Positions 27,699 through 35,602 of a stretch of DNA of 64,000 nucleotides are shown one piece after another; the stretch's first letter is position 1; every line of letters starts with the position of its first letter. Where the stretch lies: NCBI GenBank assembly GCA_963770765.1, contig CAVYQS010000007.1:124001-188000 (forward strand), given 5' to 3'. The position numbers and the translations under genes are program-made. A model generated the notes under the pieces. That model saw only the letters and a program-made list of their open reading frames with translations. It made no database searches and had not been told where the DNA came from. This DNA is from CAVPCY01 sp963770765. Its GTDB lineage: Bacteria; Actinomycetota; Coriobacteriia; Anaerosomatales; PHET01.

Positions 27699-28502
27699 AT
27701 GTCTCACATCCACATCCCCGACGGTGTGCTGCCCCTGTGGTTGATCGCAGCGGGCTGGGTCGGGACGTTCGCGCTCGTGGCGCTCGCCGTGAACCGGGCG
27801 CGAACGCTGGACCTGCGCCGGCGCGTGCCGCTCGTGGGAGCGATGGCGGCCCTGATGCTCGTGGGCATGTCCTCCGAGATCATCCCGATCGCCTACCACA
27901 TCAACCTCACCGTGGTCGCCGGAATCCTTCTGGGCCCGTGGCTGTCGATCATCACCGCGCTCGTCGTCGACGTCATGCTCGCCTTGGTGGGACACGGCGG
28001 AGTCACGGTGATCGGACTCAACACGCTCGTTATCGCTGCCGAGATGACCCTGGGCTGGGCGCTGTTCCACGCGTTCGTGCGGGTGCTGGGACGCCGGCGC
28101 GCCGGAGTGGCCACCGCCGGAGCGGCGGTGCTCGCCCTTGCGATGTCGACGACCCTGCTCGTGGGCATCGTCGCACTCGGCGGCTCGCCGGCGGCATCAC
28201 GGGAGTCCGGGGCGTTCGACCCGGCGACGCTGAGCTTCTCCAACCCGTTCGCCGAAGGTATCGCGACCAACGTGCTCGTGGCCGGCGAGGAAGAGCACGC
28301 CGCCGAGGAGGAAGGGTCGCTCTCGATACGACGCTTCGCGACCATGGTCTACACGCTCGGCGCCATCGGATGGGTGCTCGAAGCGCTCATCTCGGCGCTC
28401 ATCGTGAGCTTCGTCGCCCGCGTGCGGCCGGGACTGGTGTTCGAGGGCGCACCCTCTCAGGAGGCCCGCGCGCCCGTGGGCGATGAGGGGGCACACCACT
28501 AG
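27699..28502 (+). CDS. ECF transporter substrate-capture protein, CbiM/NikM family
   Basis: 267 residues with seven or so membrane helices. The N-terminus is M-S-H-I-H-I-P-D-G, related to but not the same as the M-H-I-x-E-G of cobalt/nickel CbiM, whose His2 and N-terminal amine bind the metal. A second domain with an acidic/His stretch (E-E-E-H-A-A-E-E-E) follows a long insert, as in fused CbiM-CbiN proteins. It starts one base after the Zur-like gene ends. Metal is probably Zn, alternatively Co or Ni. Confidence 0.8.
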   Translation: MSHIHIPDGVLPLWLIAAGWVGTFALVALAVNRARTLDLRRRVPLVGAMAALMLVGMSSEIIPIAYHINLTVVAGILLGPWLSIITALVVDVMLALVGHGGVTVIGLNTLVIAAEMTLGWALFHAFVRVLGRRRAGVATAGAAVLALAMSTTLLVGIVALGGSPAASRESGAFDPATLSFSNPFAEGIATNVLVAGEEEHAAEEEGSLSIRRFATMVYTLGAIGWVLEALISALIVSFVARVRPGLVFEGAPSQEARAPVGDEGAHH

Positions 28503-29314
28503 TGAACCTCGCCCAAGTGGACTCCAGCGCCACGCGGGGCCATTCGGCCCTGCACGCCGCGGTCCCGCTCTCCAAGCTGGCAGCGGTCGCGGGCGTGCTC
28601 GTCGCGGTCATCGTGAGCACCAACCTGCTCGTCGTGGCCGGTATCGCGCTCGCGCTGGCGGGCGCCGTGCTCGCGATGCGGCTGCCGGCCAAGCAGATCT
28701 TCGTGCTCGCGGCCTACCCGGGCCTGTTCGCGGCGATCTTCGCGTTCGCAGCCGCGGCGGGATGGCTCGCCGCGGCGCTCATCGTGGCGAAGGCGGTCAC
28801 CGCCGCGCTTGCCGCGGTTCTCCTGATGTTCACGACGCCGTACCCGCAGGTCTTCGCGCCGATCCAGCGGGTCGTGCCTGCGATCATCGGCGACTCGCTG
28901 CTCATGACGTACCGCTCGCTGTTCCTGCTGCTCGAGAAGTTCTCGCACACGCTGACCGCAGCGCGGCTGCGCGCGGGCATCGTGGGCCACAATCCCGTCC
29001 GGTCGGCAGGCACGGTGACGCGCGCGCTGGGTGGCGTGCTGCTGTACTCCATCGACCTCTCGCAGCGCACGCACGACATCATGCACCTGCGGGGCTACGA
29101 CGGCAGGCTCGTGGTGACCGCCCAGCCGTCCACGTCCCGTGCCCTCGATGTCGCCGTGCTTGCGAGCGGCGTGATCGTGGCATCTCTGGCGATCGTCTGG
29201 CGCCTCGCATGGCAGCCGCTCAACCCCTACGCATGGATCCCGGCGGCCCTCGGAGTCGCGATACTCGCCGGCGGCGCACTTGTCGCGCTCTTCAGGAAGG
29301 ACGACACGGCGTGA
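28502..29314 (+). CDS. ECF transporter transmembrane (T) component, CbiQ family
   Basis: 270 residues with about five membrane helices, and a cytoplasmic segment with the A-R-L-R-A coupling motif (A-A-R-L-R-A-G) and H-D-I-M-H-L-R-G-Y-D that contacts the ATPase. It overlaps the CbiM-like gene by one base and the ATPase gene by four. It links the substrate-capture protein to ATP hydrolysis. Confidence 0.82.
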   Translation: MNLAQVDSSATRGHSALHAAVPLSKLAAVAGVLVAVIVSTNLLVVAGIALALAGAVLAMRLPAKQIFVLAAYPGLFAAIFAFAAAAGWLAAALIVAKAVTAALAAVLLMFTTPYPQVFAPIQRVVPAIIGDSLLMTYRSLFLLLEKFSHTLTAARLRAGIVGHNPVRSAGTVTRALGGVLLYSIDLSQRTHDIMHLRGYDGRLVVTAQPSTSRALDVAVLASGVIVASLAIVWRLAWQPLNPYAWIPAALGVAILAGGALVALFRKDDTA

Positions 29315-30183
29315 GCCCCCATCCCCCCCACACCCACGGCCCCGCGCATCCCGATGAGGTCGTGCGCGTGAGCTGCGTACGCCACCGCTACGAGGACGGC
29401 ACCGAGGTGTCGCTGTGCGGCCTCGACGTCGTGGCCCTCAAGGGACAGCGCGTGGCGGTGCTCGGCCCCAACGGCTCCGGGAAGACGACGCTGCTCTTCC
29501 ACCTGCTGGGCCTTCTGCGCAGCGAGGAAGGCGTCGTGGAGGTCTTCGGGATCGACCCCGCCCGCGGGTGGAAGCAGATCCGGCAACGGATCGGCGTGGT
29601 GCTGCAGAACGTGGACGAACAACTGCTCGCCCCCAACGTGCTCGACGACGTGGCGTTCTCGCCTCGGCAGTACGGGCTGCCCGAGGCCGAGGTGCGTCAG
29701 CGCGTGGAGCACGCCCTGGCCCGCGTGGGCATCGAGCACCTCGCGCCGCGCGTGCCGCACAACCTCTCCGGCGGCGAGAAGCGAAAGGTCGCCCTCGCCG
29801 GCGCTCTCGTGATGGACCCCGACCTGCTCGTGCTCGACGAGCCGTTCGAGGGCCTCGACCCGTCGTCCCGCAGCGAGCTGATCGCGTTGATCGGCGAGCA
29901 TGCCGAGAAGGGCGGCACAGTGATCATGTCCACCCACGACATCGACACCGTGCCTGAGTTCGCCGACTACTGCTACGTTCTGGCGGCAGGCGGGGCGATC
30001 GTGCTGGAGGGCACACCCGCCGAGGTCTTCAGCCACGTCGCGACACTCGCCGCAGGCAACATCCGCCCGCCGCTGCTCGCCGAGATGTTCGCGCAGCTGC
30101 GCGAGTTGGAGCCGGACGCACCCGAACCCGCGCTGACCGTCGAGTCGGCGGCGAAAGCGCTCTCGAAGTGGAAGCGGGGCTAG
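29311..30183 (+). CDS. ECF transporter ATP-binding protein, CbiO family
   Basis: 290 residues from a GTG overlapping the T-component stop (GTGA). Walker A G-P-N-G-S-G-K-T-T, Q-loop V-L-Q-N-V-D, signature N-L-S-G-G-E-K-R-K-V-A-L-A-G and Walker B L-L-V-L-D-E-P are complete. The N-terminus is His/Pro-rich (P-H-P-P-H-T-H-G), unusual for this family and a possible metal-binding tail. One ATPase gene implies a homodimer. Convergent with the flavodiiron gene, 6 bases apart. Confidence 0.88.
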   Translation: MSPHPPHTHGPAHPDEVVRVSCVRHRYEDGTEVSLCGLDVVALKGQRVAVLGPNGSGKTTLLFHLLGLLRSEEGVVEVFGIDPARGWKQIRQRIGVVLQNVDEQLLAPNVLDDVAFSPRQYGLPEAEVRQRVEHALARVGIEHLAPRVPHNLSGGEKRKVALAGALVMDPDLLVLDEPFEGLDPSSRSELIALIGEHAEKGGTVIMSTHDIDTVPEFADYCYVLAAGGAIVLEGTPAEVFSHVATLAAGNIRPPLLAEMFAQLRELEPDAPEPALTVESAAKALSKWKRG

Positions 30184-30189
30184 GGCTAC

Positions 30190-31440
30190 CTAGGAGCCGG
30201 CATCGACTTCGGCCTCGGCCCCGGCCGCCATCACATCTTCGCCGCGGCCCATCGCCAAGACGTGCTCGCCGAAGGTGCGACCCCATTCGCGAGCATTCGC
30301 AAGGTCCTCATCGGTGGGGCGGAACTTCTGGGTGAAGTCCTTCTCGGGCAGGCCGAAACCGATGTCCTCGAGGCGCGCGGTCATCTGCTTGGTGGCACCG
30401 CTCGACCAGCCGTAGGAGCCGAAGACGCCGGCGATCTTGTCGGCGGGCTTGAGACCGGCCATGTACTGCAGGAAGCCGGCGACTCGGTGGAGCATGCCAT
30501 GGTGCAGCGTGGGTGAGCCGAGAAGGATCGCCCGCGATTCGAGCAGGTCGCGCATGATGTGGGAGTACGCCGCGACCGCGAGGTCGTACACCTCGACATC
30601 GACGCCGGTCTCGGCCACTCCGTCGGCGATCTCGCGGGCGAGGATGTCGGTCGATCCCCACATGGTGGTGTAGGCGATGATCAGTTTGTCGCGGGTGACG
30701 CCGGACGCGAGATCGGCCAGCGCCGTCACCACGGTTCCCACGTCATCGCCTCGCCAGCACACCCCGTGCGACGGTGCGATGACGTCGAGCTCCCACTCGT
30801 TCGCGACGACCTTCTCGATGGCCTTGGCGACCTGCTTGCCCAGCGGCATCAGGATGTTGGCGTAGTACTCGGTCATCTCCTCGAGTGCCAGATCGACGCC
30901 CAGCTCGTCGGCGAACCGCTCGGACGACGCCACATGTTGGCCGAACGCGTCGTTGGGCATCAGCGTCTTGGCCTCGGGGCAGTACGTGAACATGGAGTCG
31001 GGCCAGTGGACCATGGGCATGGGAAGGAATCGAAGCGTCTTGCCGCCCAGATCGATCACGCTGTCGCCGGTGACCGCCTCGACCTCGATGCCGGGCCCGT
31101 GGTACTCGGCGATCCCGCGCACGCCGCCCGGGCTCGCGACGAGCTTGGCATTGGGGCAGGCGTCGGCCACGAGGCGCATGCCGCCGTTGTGGTCGGGCTC
31201 GATGTGGTTGACCACGATGTAGTCGATCTTGTCGAGCGGCACGACGCTTTGCACGCGCTGCAGCAGCTCGGGAACGAACGGCACCTTCACGGTGTCGACG
31301 AGCGCGATCTTGTCGTCGCCGATCACGAGGTACGCGTTGTAGGTGCTTCCATGGGGTGTCTCGTAGCCGTGGAAGTCCCGCAGGTTCCAGTCGATGGCGC
31401 CCACCCAGTGGATGGAATCGGTGATCATCGAAGCGCGCAT
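30190..31440 (-). CDS. Flavodiiron protein (A-type)
   Basis: 416 residues: metallo-beta-lactamase-like diiron domain followed by a flavodoxin domain. Iron ligands H-I-E-P-D-H-N-G are intact, as is the later G-D-x-V-I-D-L-G-G. The flavodoxin part has the FMN loop T-T-M-W-G-S-T. Such cytoplasmic proteins reduce O2 (or NO) to water and protect anaerobes. No rubredoxin domain is fused and none is encoded nearby, but a flavin reductase gene lies upstream in the same operon and could feed it. ATG 31440 is used with AAGAGG upstream; ATG 31428 is possible. Confidence 0.9.
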   Translation of the reverse strand: MRASMITDSIHWVGAIDWNLRDFHGYETPHGSTYNAYLVIGDDKIALVDTVKVPFVPELLQRVQSVVPLDKIDYIVVNHIEPDHNGGMRLVADACPNAKLVASPGGVRGIAEYHGPGIEVEAVTGDSVIDLGGKTLRFLPMPMVHWPDSMFTYCPEAKTLMPNDAFGQHVASSERFADELGVDLALEEMTEYYANILMPLGKQVAKAIEKVVANEWELDVIAPSHGVCWRGDDVGTVVTALADLASGVTRDKLIIAYTTMWGSTDILAREIADGVAETGVDVEVYDLAVAAYSHIMRDLLESRAILLGSPTLHHGMLHRVAGFLQYMAGLKPADKIAGVFGSYGWSSGATKQMTARLEDIGFGLPEKDFTQKFRPTDEDLANAREWGRTFGEHVLAMGRGEDVMAAGAEAEVDAGS

Positions 31441-31519
31441 CAGAGAAGCACCTCTTTCGAGAAGGGGTTTGCCCGGCACAAGCAGTCTATCGGTTCTTTC
31501 CCACAGCGAGCACGGTGCC

Positions 31520-31618
31520 TCAGCGCGTCTGCACGTATGCGAACAGAAGAGACAGGCCGACGAGGACCGCGAAGAGGGTGACGGCGAGAAGTGTCGAGTA
31601 GCGATGCCGCACGATCAC
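31520..31618 (-). CDS. Small single-pass membrane peptide
   Basis: 32 residues starting at a GTG that overlaps the flavin reductase stop (GTGA). After R-H-R-Y it is one hydrophobic helix (L-L-A-V-T-L-F-A-V-L-V-G-L-S-L-L-F) ending Y-V-Q-T-R. Too short for family recognition. Tight overlap and clean helix pattern argue for a real gene, perhaps a small partner of the membrane reductase. Confidence 0.45.
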   Translation of the reverse strand: MIVRHRYSTLLAVTLFAVLVGLSLLFAYVQTR

Positions 31619-32973
31619 ACCAGCCCGAACAGTTCGTAGCGAATCTGCGAAGCGTGAACGCCTGAGGCACCGAGCGCCACGGACACCGCACGCATCATGG
31701 GCTCCGGTCCGCACACGAAGTACTCGAACTCCGTGCGACCGGGGCCGAACGTCCGCTCTATCAGTTCTTGCGTCACGAACCCCGATGCGCCCGTCCAGCC
31801 CGGTTCGGGGCGAGCCGGAACGGCAACGAAGTCGAGGTTCAGCACCCCGGCCGCCAGCGTCTCGATCTCTTCTCGGAACGTCATCTCTTCGAGCGAGGAT
31901 GCTGCGTACAGCAACACGAGCGGCCGCGTGTCGCGACGCGCGGCCATCGTCCGCAACATGCTCATGACCGGTGTGATACCCACCCCGCCGACGATGAAGC
32001 CGTACGCCCGTGCGCGGTGTCGGTCCACTGAGAACTGGCCGTACGGTCCGTCCACGTACGCGAGTTCACCGAGCGTGACATCGCCGATGCGAGCGGTGAA
32101 ATCGCCCAGCTCCTTCACGGTCACCTCGATCGCGCTCGAATCCTGTGCCGACGAGGAGATGCTGAACGGGTGCTCGGCCATCGCGAATGGGGAGTGCCGC
32201 AGATGCAGCCACACGAACTGCCCGGGGTCGAACGAGAATGGTGCGGCGTGGCTGGGTTCAAGACGCAGGGTCCACGCGCGCCCCCGCTCCTCGCGTACCT
32301 GGGCGACCCGCCACGGCCTCCGCAGCATGAGGTACGGTCTCGCGATACGCGTCCATCCCAGCACCAGGACCCACACCGTCGGGTACAGGAGCCACAGCAC
32401 GCGCTTGGCGGGTGTGGATACGTAGTAGCCCACCAGTTCGACATGGACAACGGCGGCCGCGAGCAGGACGACTGCGAGCGCGCCGTGCGAGCGTCGCCAC
32501 GTCTCGTAGTCCAGTCGCAGACGCCCACGGAAGTACGACAGCACCACCACGAGCACGGTCGCAGCCAGACTCAGGAGGGCGAAGCGCGCACGCACGGGGG
32601 CCGAGAAGAACCTGAACAGCTCGAGGGTGGCAGGGTCGTCGATGACGAGCAGGACCGGGTGCAACGCCACAAGGCCGAGCGCCACGAGCGAGACCTCACG
32701 ATGGAAGTGATACACCGCGTCGATACCGTACGGCGCCTTGAGCGCCTTGAAGCGCGCAGCGAGCAGCAGCTGTAGGCCCATGACCGAAAGACCGGCGAAG
32801 GCGATGGCCACCGAGAACTCCCGCAGCATCGTACGCGGTGGACGCCCGTGACCGACCAGCATGAGCAGGACGGGAGCCATGGCGAGCAGGAAGTAGACCG
32901 CGATCCCCGCCGCCCCCCGCACGAGCCACTCCCGATCGGTGAGTCCTTGCGGCCGGTCGGTCCTCTCCCCCAC
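31615..32973 (-). CDS. Membrane ferric-reductase-like flavoprotein
   Basis: 452 residues. The first half has about six membrane helices with histidines suited to heme b (H-F-H-R-E-V, A-L-H-P-V-L, R-S-H-G-A, V-V-H-V-E-L); the second half is a ferredoxin-NADP reductase module with the FAD motif H-P-F-S-I-S-S and the NAD(P) motifs G-G-V-G-I-T-P and C-G-P-E-P-M-M. This is the ferric reductase/NADPH-oxidase architecture: cytosolic NAD(P)H to FAD to membrane hemes to an outside acceptor. In this operon it may be a one-protein route for electrons across the membrane. Confidence 0.85.
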   Translation of the reverse strand: MGERTDRPQGLTDREWLVRGAAGIAVYFLLAMAPVLLMLVGHGRPPRTMLREFSVAIAFAGLSVMGLQLLLAARFKALKAPYGIDAVYHFHREVSLVALGLVALHPVLLVIDDPATLELFRFFSAPVRARFALLSLAATVLVVVLSYFRGRLRLDYETWRRSHGALAVVLLAAAVVHVELVGYYVSTPAKRVLWLLYPTVWVLVLGWTRIARPYLMLRRPWRVAQVREERGRAWTLRLEPSHAAPFSFDPGQFVWLHLRHSPFAMAEHPFSISSSAQDSSAIEVTVKELGDFTARIGDVTLGELAYVDGPYGQFSVDRHRARAYGFIVGGVGITPVMSMLRTMAARRDTRPLVLLYAASSLEEMTFREEIETLAAGVLNLDFVAVPARPEPGWTGASGFVTQELIERTFGPGRTEFEYFVCGPEPMMRAVSVALGASGVHASQIRYELFGLV

Positions 32974-32981
32974 GGTGGTGC

Positions 32982-33989
32982 CTACGAACTGCGCTTGACG
33001 AAGAAGTCGGCCATCGAGAGCAGCATGTCCCTCGCCTTGCTCTTGGGCAGCGCCCCTTCGAGCGACTGCTTGGCCGAGACGACCAAGTCGCGCGCGTAAT
33101 CATTCGCGTAGTCGATCGAGCCCGCCTCGCGCATGATCTCGACCGCCTCGGCGAGCGCGGCGGGGTCGGTCTCGCGTGCCGAGAAGATCTCGAGCAGCCG
33201 ATCGCGCTCAGCCGAGTGCTGAAGCGCATGGACCGCGACGAGCGTCCGTTTGCCCTCGGTGATGTCGCTTCTGAAGTCCTTCTTGGTCGCCTCCCGCGTA
33301 CCCACGAGATTGAGCACGTCGTCTTGGATCTGGAAGGCGAGCCCTGCCGCCATGCCGAAGTCACGCAGGGCCCGGGTCTGCTCGGCGGTGCCGCCTCCGA
33401 TGATCGACCCGATGGCAAGGGGAACCGCGCCCGAGTAGAAGGCGGTCTTGTGGTTCGCCATGAGCAGATAGTCGTCGACGCTCAGGTCGAAGCGGTCGTC
33501 GCGCGCCCAGCCGATGTCGAGCGCCTGTCCCTCGATGGTGCGCGTGGTCATGTCCACGAGTTCGTGCAGCACCTTGAGCTTGGTAGCGTCGTCGAGATTG
33601 GGATCGTCGACCACCGAGCCGGTCACGAGTGACAGCGCGAGGTCGCCGGCGTTGATGGCCAGCCCCTCGCCCTCGCGGATGTGGAGGCACGGCTCTCCTC
33701 GGCGGGTGAGCGAGGAGTCCTCGATATCGTCGTGGATGAGCGCGGCCGTGTGGAAATGCTCGACCGAGGCGGCCGCGGCGCGCGCCTTCTCCGGGTCTCC
33801 GCCCACCGCCTCGCAGGCGAGCATGCAGATGAGCGGGCGGTGGCGCTTGCCGGCGTTGTCGCTGAACTGCGCGAGCGGGCCGTAGAGGTAGCGCTTCATG
33901 TCGGGATGCGTGCCGTCGACGAAGAACGTGGCCAGGTACCGGTCGAACTTCTTGGAGTTGCGCTTCAAGTACAGCTCGAACCCGGTCAA
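32982..33989 (-). CDS. Polyprenyl diphosphate synthase
   Basis: 335 residues with G-K-R-H-R-P, the first Asp-rich motif L-I-H-D-D-I-E-D-S-S and the second F-Q-I-Q-D-D-V-L-N. Such enzymes make the isoprenoid tail of menaquinone or other lipids. The residues before the first Asp-rich motif (F-H-T-A-A) suggest a medium or long chain product. Eight bases separate it from the ferric-reductase-like gene, so it heads that operon. Confidence 0.88.
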   Translation of the reverse strand: MTGFELYLKRNSKKFDRYLATFFVDGTHPDMKRYLYGPLAQFSDNAGKRHRPLICMLACEAVGGDPEKARAAAASVEHFHTAALIHDDIEDSSLTRRGEPCLHIREGEGLAINAGDLALSLVTGSVVDDPNLDDATKLKVLHELVDMTTRTIEGQALDIGWARDDRFDLSVDDYLLMANHKTAFYSGAVPLAIGSIIGGGTAEQTRALRDFGMAAGLAFQIQDDVLNLVGTREATKKDFRSDITEGKRTLVAVHALQHSAERDRLLEIFSARETDPAALAEAVEIMREAGSIDYANDYARDLVVSAKQSLEGALPKSKARDMLLSMADFFVKRSS

Positions 33990-34050
33990 CTCAAGTCCCC
34001 CTTGGGCGTACGCGGCGGTCTGGCAATCGTATCAGACGGACGGGCAGCTT

Positions 34051-34863
34051 CTAGCCGTCCCGGCTGACTCTCTCGATGAATATGTCGTCGGCGGTGAAAC
34101 GCCGCTTGTAGGTGAGCAAGACGGTCGCAACAGAGCCGAGCACGTCGGCCGCAGCGACCATCATCATCACGACGATCTGGTACGGCGCCGCGGCGAGCGG
34201 GTCGGCGCCGGCGAGCAGCTGACCCGCCATCATGCCGGGGATGAAGACGATGCCGGCCGCAGACAGCGTGTTGATGCCCGGGATCAGTCCTGCGCGAAGC
34301 GCCACTCGGATGCTGGGGAACGCCGCTTCCCAGGGCGTCGCGCCAAGGGCGGTGAGCGCCAGGATCTCATCGGAACGCGTGTCGAGGTCCGAGTAGGTCC
34401 GCTCGACCGAAAGCGCGATGCCGTTCATGGAGTTGCCGAGCACCATGCCGGCGATGGGGATCACGTAGCGCGGCAGGTACCACGGTTCGACCTGGACGAT
34501 CACGCCCGTGACGAAGAAGGTGACGAACATGCCCACGCCGAGCATCGCCAGAAATGCTATGCGGGAGGTGCCGACCGGAGCATCGGGAGCGCGTTTGGCG
34601 ATGGTCGCCGCGGCGACGGCGGTCATGAGCACGATGATCGCGATGACCGCATAAGGGCTGTCCAGCCCGAAGATCCAACCCAGTGCGAGCCCGAGAAGCA
34701 GGAGCTGGGCGTAGGTTCGCGCAGTGGCGATGGCGAGTTGTTTGGCGACGCCCAGCTTGAGGGCCACCGACAGCGCTCCCACGAGGACCATGAGCCCGGT
34801 AGCAAGGAGCAGCTGCCACCAGCCTATGACGATGACTCCGCCGGTCGTTGCGGTCTCGCTCAC
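34051..34863 (-). CDS. fetB: FetB-like ABC permease (iron/metal export)
   Basis: 270 residues with seven hydrophobic helices and the UPF0014 pattern N-S-M-N-G-I-A-L-S and I-P-G-M-M-A-G-Q-L-L-A-G-A-D-P. E. coli FetAB exports iron under oxidative stress. The C-terminus is predicted cytoplasmic and charged. It overlaps the ATPase gene by four bases. Confidence 0.85.
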   Translation of the reverse strand: MSETATTGGVIVIGWWQLLLATGLMVLVGALSVALKLGVAKQLAIATARTYAQLLLLGLALGWIFGLDSPYAVIAIIVLMTAVAAATIAKRAPDAPVGTSRIAFLAMLGVGMFVTFFVTGVIVQVEPWYLPRYVIPIAGMVLGNSMNGIALSVERTYSDLDTRSDEILALTALGATPWEAAFPSIRVALRAGLIPGINTLSAAGIVFIPGMMAGQLLAGADPLAAAPYQIVVMMMVAAADVLGSVATVLLTYKRRFTADDIFIERVSRDG

Positions 34864-35546
34864 GTCGCCGCCTCTGTCAGCACGCCGCCGGCCAGCCTGA
34901 GCCGACGTGCCGCCAGCAGATCGGTGCGCTGGTGGCGCACGCGGATCACCGCACCGCCGGCGCTGGCGAACTCCGACGTGATGTGAGCCACCTCGGCCGC
35001 GCTCGTGTCATCGAGGGCCGCATCCGGCTCGTCCAGCATGAGAACGCGCGGACCTGTGAGTACCACGCGCAGAAGCGCCACCCGAGCCTGCTGCCCCACG
35101 GACAGGCGCCCGGCGTCGCGGTCGAGCGCCACGTCGCTCATGCTCACCGAGTCGAGCCGCGCGCGCAGCGTGTCATCGGCGGGTGCCTGCTCTGCCGAGC
35201 GGACCTTGAGCTGCCAGGGCAACAGCAGGTTGTCGCGGACCGAACCCGCCACGATCGCGGGCTTCTGCGGTACGAGCGCGACCAGGGTGCGCCAGCGCTG
35301 CGGAGAGACGTCGCGCGCAGACGTGCCGTCCAGAAGCAGCTCACCGCTCACGTCGGGCAACAGCCGTGCGAGCGCGCGCAGCAGCGTGGTCTTGCCCGCG
35401 CCGCTCGCGCCCACGACATCAACGACCTCACCGGATGCCACATCGAGCACGAGATCGCCGATCACGTGCAGGGGTCCGCCGTCTCCCGGCAAGACCACCG
35501 AGAGATTCCGGGCACACAGCACAGGTGTCGCTCTCGAGTCAGACAT
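34860..35546 (-). CDS. fetA: FetA-like ABC ATPase
   Basis: 228 residues with Walker A G-A-S-G-A-G-K-T-T, a signature variant L-S-V-G-Q-Q-A-R and Walker B V-L-M-L-D-E-P-D-A-A-L-D. The expected H-loop near the end reads R-H-Q-R. It pairs with FetB. Nothing in the sequence shows which metal is exported. Confidence 0.83.
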   Translation of the reverse strand: MSDSRATPVLCARNLSVVLPGDGGPLHVIGDLVLDVASGEVVDVVGASGAGKTTLLRALARLLPDVSGELLLDGTSARDVSPQRWRTLVALVPQKPAIVAGSVRDNLLLPWQLKVRSAEQAPADDTLRARLDSVSMSDVALDRDAGRLSVGQQARVALLRVVLTGPRVLMLDEPDAALDDTSAAEVAHITSEFASAGGAVIRVRHQRTDLLAARRLRLAGGVLTEAAT

Positions 35547-35602
35547 GTCTCCATGCTACCCGAGGCGCGACACCTGCGGCGTTCGTACTTGTGAGAACCG
35601 AG

